Part shown: in pieces, positions 25,875 to 36,084 of the stretch
Layout: every line of letters starts with the position of its first letter
Numbering within the stretch: position 1 is the stretch's first letter
NCBI GenBank assembly: GCA_937906945.1
Contig: CALCUE010000045.1
Location: forward strand, 22,625-86,624
Direction: 5' to 3'
DNA length: 64,000 bases
Origin: an uncultured Clostridia bacterium
Lineage (GTDB): Bacteria; Bacillota; Clostridia; Oscillospirales; Ruminococcaceae
Notes under the pieces: model-generated
Told to the model about the DNA's origin: nothing
What the model saw: only the letters and a program-made list of their open reading frames with translations
Database searches by the model: none
Program-made: the position numbers and the translations under genes

Positions 25875-27680
25875 TTGCCGCAGGACAACATCAGAAACTT
25901 TTGTATCATCGCCCATATCGACCACGGCAAATCGACGTTGGCGGACCGGATTTTGGAAAACACCAACGCGGTCGCTCCCAGGGAGATGGAGGAACAGCTT
26001 CTGGATAACATGGAGATCGAGCGGGAACGGGGCATCACCATCAAAAGCCGTGCCGTCCGCCTTCATTATACCGCCGACAACGGCGGGGAGTATATTTTCA
26101 ATCTGATCGACACCCCCGGACACGTGGACTTCAACTATGAGGTCTCCCGTTCGCTGGCCGCCTGCGAAGGCGCCGTGCTCATCGTGGACGCTTCCCAGGG
26201 TGTGGAGGCGCAGACGCTGGCCAATACATACCTCGCCGTGGACCACAACCTGGAGATCGTGCCGGTCATCAACAAAATCGACCTTCCGGCAGCGGACCCG
26301 GAGCGGGTCGCCCACGAGATCGAGGATATCATCGGCATTCCGGCGCTGGACGCGCCGCGCATTTCCGCCAAGACCGGCGAAAACGTCCACGCCGTTTTAG
26401 AGGCCATTGTGGACGGCGTTCCGGCACCGGTAGGAGATGACGACGCGCCGCTCAAAGCGCTGATCTTCGACTCCATTTATGACAGCTACCGGGGCGTTAT
26501 CGTCTACGTCCGCATTATGGACGGCGTTCTCCACAGCGGCGACCGCATCCGCATGATGGCCACCGGCGCCGAATTCGACGTCGTGGAAGTGGGCTATATG
26601 GGCGCGACCCGGTTGGTGCCATCCGACGAACTGCGTGCCGGTGAAGTCGGCTATATCACCGCCTCCATCAAGACGGTGGCCGATACCGCCGTCGGCGACA
26701 CGGTGACGTTGGCCGAAAGCCCGGCGCCGGAGGCGCTTCCCGGCTATAAAAAGGTGCATCCGATGGTCTATGCCGGTATCTATCCGTTGGACGGCGCCAA
26801 GTATCCGGACCTTCGGGACGCTTTGGAAAAACTGACCCTCAATGACGCCTCCCTCAGCTTCGAGCCGGAGACTTCGGCGGCGTTGGGCTTCGGTTTCCGG
26901 TGCGGCTTTCTGGGACTTCTTCACATGGAGGTCATTCTGGAACGGCTCGAGCGGGAATACAACCTTGACCTTATTACGACAGCGCCGAGCGTTGTCTATA
27001 AACTTTATCTCACCGACGGTTCCGTCATGGAACTGGATAACCCCACCAACTATCCGGATCCGGCGGTCATCGAATCCACCGAGGAACCCTACGTCATGGC
27101 GACGATCTTCACCCCGACGCAGTATATCGGCAGTATTATGGATCTTTGTCAGCAGCGGCGGGGCATTTATCACGACACCCATTATCTGGAGGCCGACCGC
27201 GCCGAGGTGCGGTACGAGCTTCCGCTCGGAGAGATCATTTACGACTTTTTCGACGCCTTGAAGAGCCGGACGAGAGGCTACGCCTCCTTCGATTACGAGC
27301 CCTGCGGCTATAAAGCGAGCAAACTGGTCAAACTGGACATTCTTCTCAACGGCGAACAGGTGGACGCCCTTTCGATGATGGTCTTCGCCGAAAACGCCTA
27401 TCCGAGAGCCCGGCGGATGACCGAGCGCCTTCGCGACAACATTTCCCGTCAGCTTTTCGAGGTGCCGATCCAGGCCGCCATCGGCGGTAAGATCATCGCC
27501 CGGGAGACGGTCAAAGCCCTTCGGAAGGACGTTCTGGCCAAGTGCTACGGCGGCGACATCAGCCGGAAGAAGAAACTTTTGGAAAAACAGAAGGAAGGCA
27601 AAAAGAAGATGCGCCGCATCGGTTCCGTCGAGCTTCCGAAGGAAGCGTTCATGGCGGTTCTGAAGCTGGACGACAACTGA
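25875..27680 (+). CDS. lepA: Elongation factor 4 (LepA) back-translocase
   Basis: 601 residues, full length. GTPase domain with G1 HIDHGKST (14-21), switch RGITIKSR and G3 DTPGHVDF, G4 NKIDLP; then the LepA-specific CTD ending in [19 protein letters not shown]. LepA binds ribosomes and promotes reverse translocation or subunit biogenesis under stress. TTG start behind GGAGGTG. It heads the housekeeping cluster lepA-dgt-dnaG-rpoD, all on the plus strand with short gaps. Confidence 0.97.
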   Translation: MPQDNIRNFCIIAHIDHGKSTLADRILENTNAVAPREMEEQLLDNMEIERERGITIKSRAVRLHYTADNGGEYIFNLIDTPGHVDFNYEVSRSLAACEGAVLIVDASQGVEAQTLANTYLAVDHNLEIVPVINKIDLPAADPERVAHEIEDIIGIPALDAPRISAKTGENVHAVLEAIVDGVPAPVGDDDAPLKALIFDSIYDSYRGVIVYVRIMDGVLHSGDRIRMMATGAEFDVVEVGYMGATRLVPSDELRAGEVGYITASIKTVADTAVGDTVTLAESPAPEALPGYKKVHPMVYAGIYPLDGAKYPDLRDALEKLTLNDASLSFEPETSAALGFGFRCGFLGLLHMEVILERLEREYNLDLITTAPSVVYKLYLTDGSVMELDNPTNYPDPAVIESTEEPYVMATIFTPTQYIGSIMDLCQQRRGIYHDTHYLEADRAEVRYELPLGEIIYDFFDALKSRTRGYASFDYEPCGYKASKLVKLDILLNGEQVDALSMMVFAENAYPRARRMTERLRDNISRQLFEVPIQAAIGGKIIARETVKALRKDVLAKCYGGDISRKKKLLEKQKEGKKKMRRIGSVELPKEAFMAVLKLDDN

Positions 27681-27773
27681 TTTTGACTTTTTGAAAAAAA
27701 CTGGCTGAAAAAAAGGATTTTCGGATTTTTCGGCGTATATAAGAAATAGAAAGCGAAAAAGGAGGGAAGGCCG

Positions 27774-28772
27774 TTGAACTTTCGGGAAGAAGCGGAAAAA
27801 CGGGAAGCGGAATTTCTTTCGCCCTACGCCGCTCTTTCGGCCAACAGCAAAGGCCGGGAAAGAGCGGTCGAACCGGACCCCATCCGGACGGATTTTCAGC
27901 GGGATCGGGACCGCATCATCCATTGTAAGGCCTTTCGGCGGCTGATGCATAAGACGCAGGTCTTTTTAAGCCCCGAAGGGGATCATTACCGTACCCGCCT
28001 TACCCATACCCTGGAGGTGGCGCAGATCGCGCGCACCATGGCGGTGGCCCTCCGGCTCAACGAAAATCTCACCGAGGCCATCGCTCTCGGCCACGATCTG
28101 GGACATACACCTTTCGGGCATGCCGGAGAGCGGGCGCTCAACGAGATCTGTCCCTTCGGATTCCGCCATTATGAACAGAGCCTTCGGGTCGTCGATTGTC
28201 TGGAAAGGGACGGCGAGGGACTGAACCTTACCTGGGAGGTCCGGGACGGCATTCTGCGTCACACGAACGGCGAACCGGCGGCGACGAGGGAAGGGCAGCT
28301 TGTCAAATTGGCCGACCATTTCGCCTATGCTCACCACGATTTTGAGGACGCCGTTCGCGCCGGCGTTCTTTCCGAGAACGCCGTGCCGCCGGAAGTGCGG
28401 CACGTCCTTGGGGAGACGGCGACGGAGCGTCTTTCCCACATGGTGACTTCCGTCATTGAGAACAGCGGCGAAGTTATCGGAATGGAACCGGAAGTCAAGG
28501 CCGCCGCCGAGCTTTTGGAAGAATTCATGTTCGGCGCGGTCTATACGAACCCCATCGCCAAATCGCAGGAAAAGAAAGCGGAGGATCTGGTCGTCGCCCT
28601 CTATCAGTTTTTCCTGGAAACGCCGGGCGCCATGCCGGTGGAATATCAGGAGATCGCTTTGCGGGACGGGTTGGATCGGGCCGTCTGCGACTATATCAGC
28701 GGCATGAGCGACCGCTACGCCATTAAACTATATAACGATTTCTTTGTGCCGAAAGGTTGGAACAAGGAATAA
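27774..28772 (+). CDS. dgt: dGTP triphosphohydrolase-like HD protein
   Basis: 332 residues. Signature NSKGRERAVEPDPIRTDFQRDRDRIIHCKAFRRL and HD metal residues in YRTRLTHTLEVAQIAR and ALGHDLGHTPFGHAGE. The family hydrolyses dGTP (or other dNTPs) to nucleoside and triphosphate, controlling dNTP pools. This shorter form directly upstream of dnaG is standard in clostridia. TTG start at 27774 after AAGGAGGG. Specificity for dGTP is by family only. Confidence 0.92.
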   Translation: MNFREEAEKREAEFLSPYAALSANSKGRERAVEPDPIRTDFQRDRDRIIHCKAFRRLMHKTQVFLSPEGDHYRTRLTHTLEVAQIARTMAVALRLNENLTEAIALGHDLGHTPFGHAGERALNEICPFGFRHYEQSLRVVDCLERDGEGLNLTWEVRDGILRHTNGEPAATREGQLVKLADHFAYAHHDFEDAVRAGVLSENAVPPEVRHVLGETATERLSHMVTSVIENSGEVIGMEPEVKAAAELLEEFMFGAVYTNPIAKSQEKKAEDLVVALYQFFLETPGAMPVEYQEIALRDGLDRAVCDYISGMSDRYAIKLYNDFFVPKGWNKE

Positions 28773-28807
28773 ATTTTTGAAAAAATACAAAGGAAAGGAG
28801 CCGTTTT

Positions 28808-30562
28808 ATGATCCCACAGAGCTTTATTGAAGAACTCAAGATGAACGCGGATATCGAGTCCATCGTGTCCTCCTACGTCCAACTTCGGCGTCGGGGACGC
28901 ATTTCGACGGGACTTTGTCCCTTCCATTCGGAAAAAACCGGCTCCTTTACCGTCTATCCGGAGAGCCAGTCGTTCTATTGCTTCGGCTGCGGCGCCGGAG
29001 GGGACGTCATCGGTTTTATCCGCCGCATTGAGAACCTCGAGTACGTCGAGGCCGTCAAGTTTCTGGCGGAACGATGCGGGATGACCGTGCCGGAGGACGT
29101 GGCGGAAGACCGGACGGCGGCTTTGAAAGCGAGAATTCTGGAGATGAACCGGGAAGCGGCTCATTTCTATTATGAAAACCTGTTGACGCCGGAGGGAAAA
29201 GCGGCGCTGGATTATCTGACCGGGCGGGGACTTCTGCCACGGACGATCAAGCATTTCGGGCTCGGCTACGCGCCGAACGGTTGGAACGGGCTTTGCGACC
29301 TCCTTCGGAAAAAAGGCTTTTCCGGGGAGGAGATGGAGGCGGCGTGCCTTGCGAGAAAAGGTCGGAACGGCGGCTATTATGACGTGTTCCGGGACCGGGT
29401 GATGTTCCCCATTATTGACCTTCGGGGCAATGTCATCGGGTTCGGCGGACGAAAAATGACCGGCGACGGTCCGAAATATTATAACTCACCGGATACGCCG
29501 GTTTTTAAGAAAACGAAAAACCTGTTCGCTTTGAACTTCGCGAAAAAGAACCAGAAACTTGACCACCTGATCCTGTGCGAAGGCTATATGGACGTCATCG
29601 CCATGCATCAGGCCGGGTTTACCGAAGCGGTGGCTTCCCTCGGAACGTCGCTGACATCCGACCAGTGCCGGTTGGCGGCCAGCTACGTGGACGAGGCGGT
29701 TTTAGCCTACGACTCGGACGAAGCCGGACAGAAAGCCACCAAAAGGGCTATCGGCCTTCTGGACGAGGCGGGGATCCGGGCAAAGGTGCTGAACATTCCG
29801 AACGCCAAAGACCCCGACGAATTCATCAAAAAATTCGGCGGCGCCCGGTTCAAAAAGCTCATTGAGGATTCCACCGGCGCGGTGGAGTATGAACTGGGAA
29901 AGATCGGCGCAAAATACGAGACGGATACGCCGGAAGGGAAGATCGGCGCGCTCAAAGAGGCGGTCACCCTTTTGGCGGAGATGAAAAACCCGTTGGAGCG
30001 GGAAGTCTGGGCGGCTAAATTAGCCGCGGATTACGGCACCACCAAAGAGGGAATTTTAGCGCAGGTACAGGCGAAGATCCGGCGGAAAGTAAAAGCCGGG
30101 GAAAAGCGAAGCCTGCCGGGAACGGTGCTGAATTCATCCTCCGCCGCTGTGCCGGAAAAAGCGAAAAATCCGGCGGCGGCTGCCGCTGAAGAGCGGCTTT
30201 TGGGGGCGGTGTTCCGCCATCCGGAAACGCTGCGAACTCTTTCGGGACAGATCAGCGAAAGCGATTTTGTCTGCGAGCTTTACCGCCGCTTTTACGGAAA
30301 AATGGCCGAAGGCTATGCCATGGGCTACGACCTTTCCCCGAGCCTTTTCGGAGCGGATTTTTCGCTGGAGGAACAGAACCTTATCAGCCGGATCTTTAAT
30401 CTGGCGAGGGAACATCAGGTGACGGCGGAAGACGCCGAGGACGCCGCGCGAACGATGCTTCGCTTAAAAGAAAAAAAGTCCGACAGCGAGATCGCCGGTC
30501 TTTCGGGGACGGAGCTTGTGGACTATATAGAAAAAATGAGACGGGAAAAACAGAAGAAATAA
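28808..30562 (+). CDS. dnaG: DNA primase
   Basis: 584 residues. N-terminal CHC2 zinc ribbon with Cys37, His40, Cys58, Cys61 (GLCPFH ... FYCFGCGAGGD); central TOPRIM fold with ILCEGYMDVIAMHQAG and AYDSDEAGQKAT; C-terminal DnaB-binding helical domain of the usual size. It makes RNA primers at the replication fork. AAAGGAG precedes ATG 28808, and rpoD follows 25 bases downstream as in the classical macromolecular-synthesis operon. Confidence 0.97.
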   Translation: MIPQSFIEELKMNADIESIVSSYVQLRRRGRISTGLCPFHSEKTGSFTVYPESQSFYCFGCGAGGDVIGFIRRIENLEYVEAVKFLAERCGMTVPEDVAEDRTAALKARILEMNREAAHFYYENLLTPEGKAALDYLTGRGLLPRTIKHFGLGYAPNGWNGLCDLLRKKGFSGEEMEAACLARKGRNGGYYDVFRDRVMFPIIDLRGNVIGFGGRKMTGDGPKYYNSPDTPVFKKTKNLFALNFAKKNQKLDHLILCEGYMDVIAMHQAGFTEAVASLGTSLTSDQCRLAASYVDEAVLAYDSDEAGQKATKRAIGLLDEAGIRAKVLNIPNAKDPDEFIKKFGGARFKKLIEDSTGAVEYELGKIGAKYETDTPEGKIGALKEAVTLLAEMKNPLEREVWAAKLAADYGTTKEGILAQVQAKIRRKVKAGEKRSLPGTVLNSSSAAVPEKAKNPAAAAAEERLLGAVFRHPETLRTLSGQISESDFVCELYRRFYGKMAEGYAMGYDLSPSLFGADFSLEEQNLISRIFNLAREHQVTAEDAEDAARTMLRLKEKKSDSEIAGLSGTELVDYIEKMRREKQKK

Positions 30563-30587
30563 AAGGACTTTTCAGGAGGAATAAACC

Positions 30588-31685
30588 ATGGGAGACAAAA
30601 AGAACGGCTTTCAGGAGCTGATCGAAAACGGCAAGGTCAAAGGAAAACTCACCACCAAAGAGATCACCGATTTTATCGAAGAGGTGGATTTTGAGGTCGA
30701 GCAGATGGACAAGCTCTACGATACGCTGGAAAACAACGGCATCGAGATCGTAGAGGACCTTTCGGATACCGCCGATCTGGATTTTGATATCGCCGATATC
30801 GAAAAAGAGGAGATCGACGAGGACGGTTCCATCATCGAGGGCATCAGCATTGATGACCCGGTCAAGGTCTATCTGAAAGAGATCGGTCGGGTGCCGCTTC
30901 TGACCGCCGAAGAGGAGATCGAATTGGCGGAGAAAATGAACAGCGAGGACGGCGTGGAAGCCGCCAAAGCCAGAAAACGTCTTTCCGAGGCGAACCTTCG
31001 GTTGGTCGTCAGCATCGCCAAACGCTACGTCGGACGGGGCATGCAGTTCCTGGACCTTATTCAGGAGGGCAACCTCGGTCTTATCAAAGCGGTGGAGAAA
31101 TTTGACCACACCAAGGGCTTCAAGTTTTCGACCTACGCCACCTGGTGGATCCGTCAGGCCATTACGAGAGCCATCGCCGACCAGGCGAGAACCATCCGTA
31201 TTCCGGTACACATGGTCGAGACCATCAACAAGGTGAAGAAAGTCAGCTCCCAGCTTCTGCACCAGAACGGACGGGAACCCACCGCCGAGGAGATCGCCGT
31301 GGAGCTTGAAATGCCGGTAGAAAAAGTCCGGGAGATCATGCGGGTCGCCCAGGAGCCGGTTTCTTTGGAAACGCCGATCGGTGAGGAAGAGGACAGCCAC
31401 CTCGGCGACTTCATTCCCGACGACGACGCGCCGGCGCCGGCGGACGCCGCTTCCCATACGCTTCTGCGGGAACAGCTGGCGGACGTGCTCAAGAGCCTGA
31501 CGCCCAGAGAGGAAAAAGTCCTTCGCCTTCGTTTCGGCCTGGACGACGGACGTCCCCGCACGCTGGAGGAAGTGGGCAAGGAATTCAACGTCACCAGAGA
31601 GCGTATCCGTCAGATCGAGGCCAAGGCTCTTCGGAAGCTCCGTCATCCGAGCCGCAGCAAAAAACTCAAGGATTTCATCGACTGA
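30588..31685 (+). CDS. rpoD: Primary sigma factor RpoD (SigA)
   Basis: 365 residues, the short Firmicute SigA type. A weakly conserved acidic region 1.1, region 1.2 ([20 protein letters not shown]), region 2 with [17 protein letters not shown] and [20 protein letters not shown], region 3, and region 4.2 [20 protein letters not shown] are all intact. AGGAGG precedes ATG 30588. It recognises the TTGACA/TATAAT promoters annotated throughout this window. Confidence 0.98.
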   Translation: MGDKKNGFQELIENGKVKGKLTTKEITDFIEEVDFEVEQMDKLYDTLENNGIEIVEDLSDTADLDFDIADIEKEEIDEDGSIIEGISIDDPVKVYLKEIGRVPLLTAEEEIELAEKMNSEDGVEAAKARKRLSEANLRLVVSIAKRYVGRGMQFLDLIQEGNLGLIKAVEKFDHTKGFKFSTYATWWIRQAITRAIADQARTIRIPVHMVETINKVKKVSSQLLHQNGREPTAEEIAVELEMPVEKVREIMRVAQEPVSLETPIGEEEDSHLGDFIPDDDAPAPADAASHTLLREQLADVLKSLTPREEKVLRLRFGLDDGRPRTLEEVGKEFNVTRERIRQIEAKALRKLRHPSRSKKLKDFID

Positions 31686-31686
31686 G

Positions 31687-32019
31687 TTACGATGAGTAGT
31701 CCTCTAAAAGACGAAGAAGCTCCGCTTCGGAGGAAACGGAAAGGCCTTCGGCCAGTTTTTCCCGGTCCTCCGGCGGCAGAGAACGAACGCGAACGTCATA
31801 GATCTCGTTGGGATAGCGCCCGTCGCCGAGAAAAAGCGCCAGTTTTCCCTGATAGACCCCGAGGGTCATCGTGGGAGCGGGTTCCTCGGCGGCAACGCCG
31901 CTTTGGGACGTAAGAGTCTCCTGTTTGGGAGAAAATTGCCCGTTCAGGGCGAAAAGACCGAGGATCAGGGTCATGACCAGAAGCAGCGACGCCACGGTGA
32001 CGGCTAACGTACGTTCCAT
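31687..32019 (-). CDS. Membrane-anchored BofC C-terminal-like protein
   Basis: 110 residues: one N-terminal membrane helix (VTVASLLLVMTLILGLFAL), a linker, and a C-terminal domain GVYQGKLALFLGDGRYPNE ... LPPEDREKLAEGLSVSSEAELLRLLEDYSS that matches the small BofC-C fold found as stand-alone proteins in clostridia. BofC proper tunes a sporulation signalling protease in Bacillus; this short form has no proven role. It converges on rpoD with no gap. Confidence 0.75.
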   Translation of the reverse strand: MERTLAVTVASLLLVMTLILGLFALNGQFSPKQETLTSQSGVAAEEPAPTMTLGVYQGKLALFLGDGRYPNEIYDVRVRSLPPEDREKLAEGLSVSSEAELLRLLEDYSS

Positions 32020-32150
32020 AAAAAACTCCTTTTTTCGTTACTGAGGATATTTTTAACAGACAATTCATCAATTAAACAGCAAAAAAGGCTATAATAGAAA
32101 AAAACACCGCCCGAAAGGGTGAGAATTGGACTCCGAAGGGAGGAAACGGC

Positions 32151-34388
32151 ATGGCTAAAAAGAAGAAACAGACCGAGCAGGAAACCGAGACCGTCCGGGA
32201 ATCGCCGCTTTGGTGGCGTATTATCAAGGGGATCTTCCGCTTTTTCGGAAGACTTCTGGCTACCGTTCTCGCTGTTGTGATCATCAGCGGCTGCATCATC
32301 GGCTGTGTTCTTTCCACGGTCATTCTGGGCATGGTCGATGACACCGAGGATATCGACCTCGACGCGTTGGAACTGAGTTATACGACCATTATTTATACCA
32401 AAGACCCGGAGACGGGAAATTACGTGGAGGATACCAAGCTCTACGGGGAAAACGGCAAACTGATCTGGGCGGATTACGATGAAATGCCGTCCTATCTGAT
32501 CGACGCGGTCGTTGCCGCCGAGGACAAGCGGTTCTGGTACCACCAGGGGGTGGACTTCACCCGTACCATTTCGGCGACCATCGGCTTTCTGACCGGTAAC
32601 GACAACGGCGGTGGTTCCACCATTACCCAACAGCTGATCAAGAACGCCACCGGCCACGACGAGGTGCGTATCGACCGGAAAGTCAAAGAGATCTTTAACG
32701 CTCTGGCTTTGGAGAAGAAATATTCCAAAGAACAGATCGTCGAGGCTTACCTCAACATCATCGCCCTCGGTTACAACACCTACGGCGTGCAGGCGGCTTC
32801 CAATATGTATTTCGACAAGGACGTTTCGGAGCTTTCGATGGAGGAGTGCGTGGCGCTGGTCGCCATCACCCAGAACCCGAGCAAATATGAGCTTTTCGGC
32901 CATGAGGAGCAGAACGCCGAGCGTCGTGCCTACGTCTATGGCCAGTTGGTCGAGATGGGCTATATTGATAAACAGCAGTATGATACGATGATCAAGACCC
33001 CCATTGTCACCTCGAAAGGGCAGGTCTCCAGTCAATCCAAGAGCAAGTATCAGTCCTGGTTCATCGACTACGTCATCGAGGACGTGGTGAATGCCTTTAT
33101 GGAGGAATACGGCTGGGACAAACAGCAGGCGGAAAGCGAGCTCTATAACGGCGGCTACCGCGTTTATACCACCGTGGACCAGCGCATCCAGAGCGCTATT
33201 GAAAAATATTATGAGCACCCGGAGAGCTTCCCGATGGTGCGCAACGAGGTCCAGCCCGATTCGGCCTTCATCATGCTCAATTATGACGGCGAGATCGTCG
33301 GCATTGTCGGCAGTAAGGGCGAAAAGACCGGTTCCCGGCTTTTCAATATCGCCTCCCGGGGCAAACGGCACATCGGTTCCACCATCAAACCCATCACATC
33401 CTATGCGTTGGCGGTGGAAAATGATCTGATCACCTATTCCACGGTCATCGTGGACGAGCCGGTCTATAAAGCCGGAGAGACCTATCAGGGCACGACCTTT
33501 AAGGCGGACTGGCCGGTCAACTATTACGCCGGTTATAAAGGACCGGTCACCGTTGATGAAGCGGTCCAACGCTCCATCAACACCATTCCGGTCAAACTGA
33601 CGACCCTTCTTTCGCCGCGGACGTCCTTTGACTTCCTGACGCAGAAGCTCCATATCACGAGCCTTGTGGACAGCGGGGAAAACAACGACGTCGCCGTAGC
33701 GCCGATGGCTCTCGGTTCGTTGACTGTCGGTATTTCGCCGTTGGAACTGGCCGGCGCTTATCAGATGATCGGCAACGGCGGCCTTTATATCAAACCGCAC
33801 TCCTATACGGAAGTGCTCAACAGCGAGGGTGAAGTGGTGCTTCGGGCCAACACCTCGCCGGAACGTGTGGTTTCCGCGGAAACGGCCACCATTCTCAATA
33901 AGCTTTGCCAACGTGTCACCAGCGGTCCTTACGGCACCGGTACGGCGGCCAGCCTTGGCGCTTATGGAATCCAGACCGCCGGTAAAACCGGATCGGCCTC
34001 CGACAACACGGACCTCTGGTTCGTCGGCATGACGCCGGAATATCTCGGCGTTGTCTGGCTCGGCTATTCCGAGGGTATGAAAGAGATCCGCTATACCAGT
34101 TATCCGACGCCGGTCATCTGGAAAGGCGTTATGATGAATATGATCGACGTGATGGATCCCGAGGCTCGGTTCCCGGTGAGCCCCAACGTGGTTTCGGCGC
34201 AATATTGTACCGCTTCCGGCGACCTTGCCACCGGTTCCTGCGCCCATACGGCCACCGGTTGGTATAAGAAAAACAATATGCCCGGCTATTGTACCGACTG
34301 CTACGGCGGCATTTCCTTCTCCGATTCCGGAGAGGGCGATTCCGGCTCCGGTTCCGGTTCCGGCAGCGTGCATCTCGGCGGCGATTAA
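32151..34388 (+). CDS. Class A penicillin-binding protein (PBP1A type)
   Basis: 745 residues. One N-terminal membrane helix (about 27-60); GT51 transglycosylase domain with catalytic Glu124 in AAEDKRFWYHQGVD and GGSTITQQL; transpeptidase domain with SXXK nucleophile Ser410 in GSTIKP, SXN in QRSINTIP and KTGSA. The tail is Ser/Gly-rich. It polymerises and cross-links peptidoglycan outside the membrane. GGGAGG precedes ATG 32151, with a TATAAT at 32090-32095. The C-terminal Gly/Ser extension after the cysteine-containing GYCTDCYGG segment is unusual. Confidence 0.95.
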   Translation: MAKKKKQTEQETETVRESPLWWRIIKGIFRFFGRLLATVLAVVIISGCIIGCVLSTVILGMVDDTEDIDLDALELSYTTIIYTKDPETGNYVEDTKLYGENGKLIWADYDEMPSYLIDAVVAAEDKRFWYHQGVDFTRTISATIGFLTGNDNGGGSTITQQLIKNATGHDEVRIDRKVKEIFNALALEKKYSKEQIVEAYLNIIALGYNTYGVQAASNMYFDKDVSELSMEECVALVAITQNPSKYELFGHEEQNAERRAYVYGQLVEMGYIDKQQYDTMIKTPIVTSKGQVSSQSKSKYQSWFIDYVIEDVVNAFMEEYGWDKQQAESELYNGGYRVYTTVDQRIQSAIEKYYEHPESFPMVRNEVQPDSAFIMLNYDGEIVGIVGSKGEKTGSRLFNIASRGKRHIGSTIKPITSYALAVENDLITYSTVIVDEPVYKAGETYQGTTFKADWPVNYYAGYKGPVTVDEAVQRSINTIPVKLTTLLSPRTSFDFLTQKLHITSLVDSGENNDVAVAPMALGSLTVGISPLELAGAYQMIGNGGLYIKPHSYTEVLNSEGEVVLRANTSPERVVSAETATILNKLCQRVTSGPYGTGTAASLGAYGIQTAGKTGSASDNTDLWFVGMTPEYLGVVWLGYSEGMKEIRYTSYPTPVIWKGVMMNMIDVMDPEARFPVSPNVVSAQYCTASGDLATGSCAHTATGWYKKNNMPGYCTDCYGGISFSDSGEGDSGSGSGSGSVHLGGD

Positions 34389-34441
34389 AAAAACGAAGCG
34401 CTCCGCTTTTGAGACAGCCACGTAAGGAAGTTTTTCTGAAT

Positions 34442-35107
34442 ATGGATTTTGTACGACAAAATCAGATGCTCGTTATAGATGTAGACAAATTAGAATTTGT
34501 AAAGGAGTTTTGTCATATGCCGTCACCGGAAAAATTCAGAGAATCCCTTGCACAATTTGCGGTAGATGAATCGACCGTGCGCGAGATCAACAAAGGGTAT
34601 GAAGACGTCATATCCAAAACGAACAAGAAAATCAAATCTGCGTACATGAAGCAGGCACTCGAAGTGATGAACGAGAGACTGCCGAAAGAACGCGTGCAGG
34701 AGATCATCGAAGCCAATGCCTGCTGCAAGAGCGGTGCCCGTGAAAGAGCGTCGAAGGCCTTCGCAAAAGAATACGCAAATCTCAAATTGGAAGAAAAACT
34801 TTCAATTATCAGTCAAAAACCTGAGCTTTATATGGGACAGGCGCATCTTGATGAGAGCGGCGATATCATCGTCACAGGTGCTGGGATTCACAATGGCATA
34901 AAATTCGAATGTGTCTGCCCTACCATAAGTAAAGTGAAGCGGGACTATGCCATTCCCCGCGAATATTGCTACTGCTGTGGAGGGCACTTCAGATTTCACT
35001 ATGAGATCATGCTCAATGTAAAGCTGGAGCTTTGCAGCATAGTATCGTCACCGCACGATACCGACGGTCAGAAACCATGCGTGTTCAAATACCGTATAGT
35101 TGAATAA
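34442..35107 (+). CDS. Unrecognised AT-richer protein with Cys-rich C-terminus (221 aa)
   Basis: A soluble-looking protein (helical first half; EYCYCCGGHFRFHYEIMLNVKL near the C-terminus, plus CVCPTIS, giving a likely four-Cys metal site). I do not recognise the family with confidence. Codon use is visibly different from its neighbours: many AAA, AAT, ATA and GAA codons in a GC-rich surrounding, which suggests recent transfer. Two starts are possible: ATG 34442 (AAGGAAG, spacing 11) and ATG 34517 (AAAGGAG, spacing 9, the better site). A terminator follows. Confidence 0.7.
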   Translation: MDFVRQNQMLVIDVDKLEFVKEFCHMPSPEKFRESLAQFAVDESTVREINKGYEDVISKTNKKIKSAYMKQALEVMNERLPKERVQEIIEANACCKSGARERASKAFAKEYANLKLEEKLSIISQKPELYMGQAHLDESGDIIVTGAGIHNGIKFECVCPTISKVKRDYAIPREYCYCCGGHFRFHYEIMLNVKLELCSIVSSPHDTDGQKPCVFKYRIVE

Positions 35108-35155
35108 AGAGTAAAAATATGTCATCAACAAACTTCAGTTTGTAAAGAAAAGATT

Positions 35156-35198
35156 ACCCGCCGAAGAGAAAATGATTTCCTTTTCGGCGGGTTTTGCT
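35156..35198 (+). terminator. Terminator hairpin after the AT-rich gene
   Basis: ACCCGCCGAA/TTCGGCGGGT, 10 bp, with a partly paired loop and TTTTGCTTT downstream. Confidence 0.75.
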
Positions 35199-35272
35199 TT
35201 GTCAAAAAACATCCCTATGTGGCTGTGACCTTTGGCGGAGCGCTTTTTTCTGAAATTTTTATCAAAAAGGGC

Positions 35273-35303
35273 TTGACTCTGACGCCGCGTCATAGTCTAT
35301 AAT
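35273..35303 (+). promoter_or_regulatory. MerR-type promoter-operator with 19-bp spacer
   Basis: TTGACT (35273-35278) and TATAAT (35298-35303) are 19 bp apart, and the spacer is an imperfect palindrome GACTCTGACG-CCG-CGTCATAGTC (9 of 10 pairs). This is the classical overlong spacer that MerR-family activators untwist, and it lies just upstream of a MerR gene. Confidence 0.9.
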
Positions 35304-35327
35304 GAAGGCACACGGGGGTGAGAAACC

Positions 35328-36053
35328 ATGAAAACCGTAAAGGAAGTCAGCAATATCTCCGGCGTCAGCGTGCGCACGCTTCACTATTACGATACGATCG
35401 GGCTTTTGCTGCCCACCGAGGTGACAGAAGCCGGGTACCGACTTTATGACGAAAAGGCTCTTGAGAGGCTCCAGACGATCTTACTGCTGCGGGAACTGCG
35501 GTTTCCCCTTCGGGAGATCCGCGCCATTTTGGAAAACCCCGCTTTTGACCAAAGGGAGGCGCTTTCGAAGCAGATCGAACTTTTGGAACTTCAGAAGGAA
35601 CGCATCGAGAAGCTGATCACTCTGGCCCGTGAACAAATACGAACAGGAGGGAAAACCTTGGATTTTTCCGCTTTTGACAAAACCAAAGAGGAGGCCCTTA
35701 AAAAGGAGGCCAAAGAGCGTTGGGGCGACACCGACGCTTTTAAGGAGAGCGAAAAACGCTGTGCCGACCGCACCGACGAGGAGCAAAAAGGCATCACCGC
35801 CGAAATGATGAAAATTTTTACCCGGTTCGGGGAAATCAAGGACGGCGACGCTTCCGGAAAAGAGGCGCAGGAACTGGTTTCGGCGCTTCAGAACCACATC
35901 ACCGAAAACTATTATATCTGCACAAAGCCGATTTTAAGCGGCCTTGGCCAGATGTACACGGCGGACGAGCGGTTCACAAAGACCATTGACGAAGCCGGCG
36001 GCGAAGGCACGGCGGCCTTTGTCGGAAAGGCTATCGGAATTTATTGCCAATAA
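35328..36053 (+). CDS. TipA-like MerR-family transcriptional activator
   Basis: 241 residues: N-terminal winged-helix (VKEVSNISGVSVRTLHYYDTIGLL), a dimerisation coiled coil (about 75-110) and a C-terminal TipAS domain (GDTDAFKESEKRC ... ENYYICTKPILSGLGQMYTADERF) that in TipA binds thiopeptides and other hydrophobic ligands. It should autoactivate from the 19-bp-spacer promoter at 35273-35303. No efflux gene is directly adjacent in the same direction; a bidirectional terminator follows. Internal TTG at 35659 could give the separate ligand-binding form known for TipA, but that is speculative. Confidence 0.92.
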   Translation: MKTVKEVSNISGVSVRTLHYYDTIGLLLPTEVTEAGYRLYDEKALERLQTILLLRELRFPLREIRAILENPAFDQREALSKQIELLELQKERIEKLITLAREQIRTGGKTLDFSAFDKTKEEALKKEAKERWGDTDAFKESEKRCADRTDEEQKGITAEMMKIFTRFGEIKDGDASGKEAQELVSALQNHITENYYICTKPILSGLGQMYTADERFTKTIDEAGGEGTAAFVGKAIGIYCQ

Positions 36054-36055
36054 GA

Positions 36056-36084
36056 AAAAGCGGCTGAAATCAGCCGCTTTTTTG
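36056..36084. terminator. Bidirectional intrinsic terminator
   Basis: AAAGCGGCTGA/TCAGCCGCTTT with A- and T-runs on both sides, between the convergent MerR gene and acetyltransferase gene. Confidence 0.9.

Noticed and set aside
32004..34421. An 805-codon minus-strand open frame opposite the PBP gene
   Set aside because: Antisense by-product of GC-biased codons; the plus frame has all transglycosylase and transpeptidase motifs.
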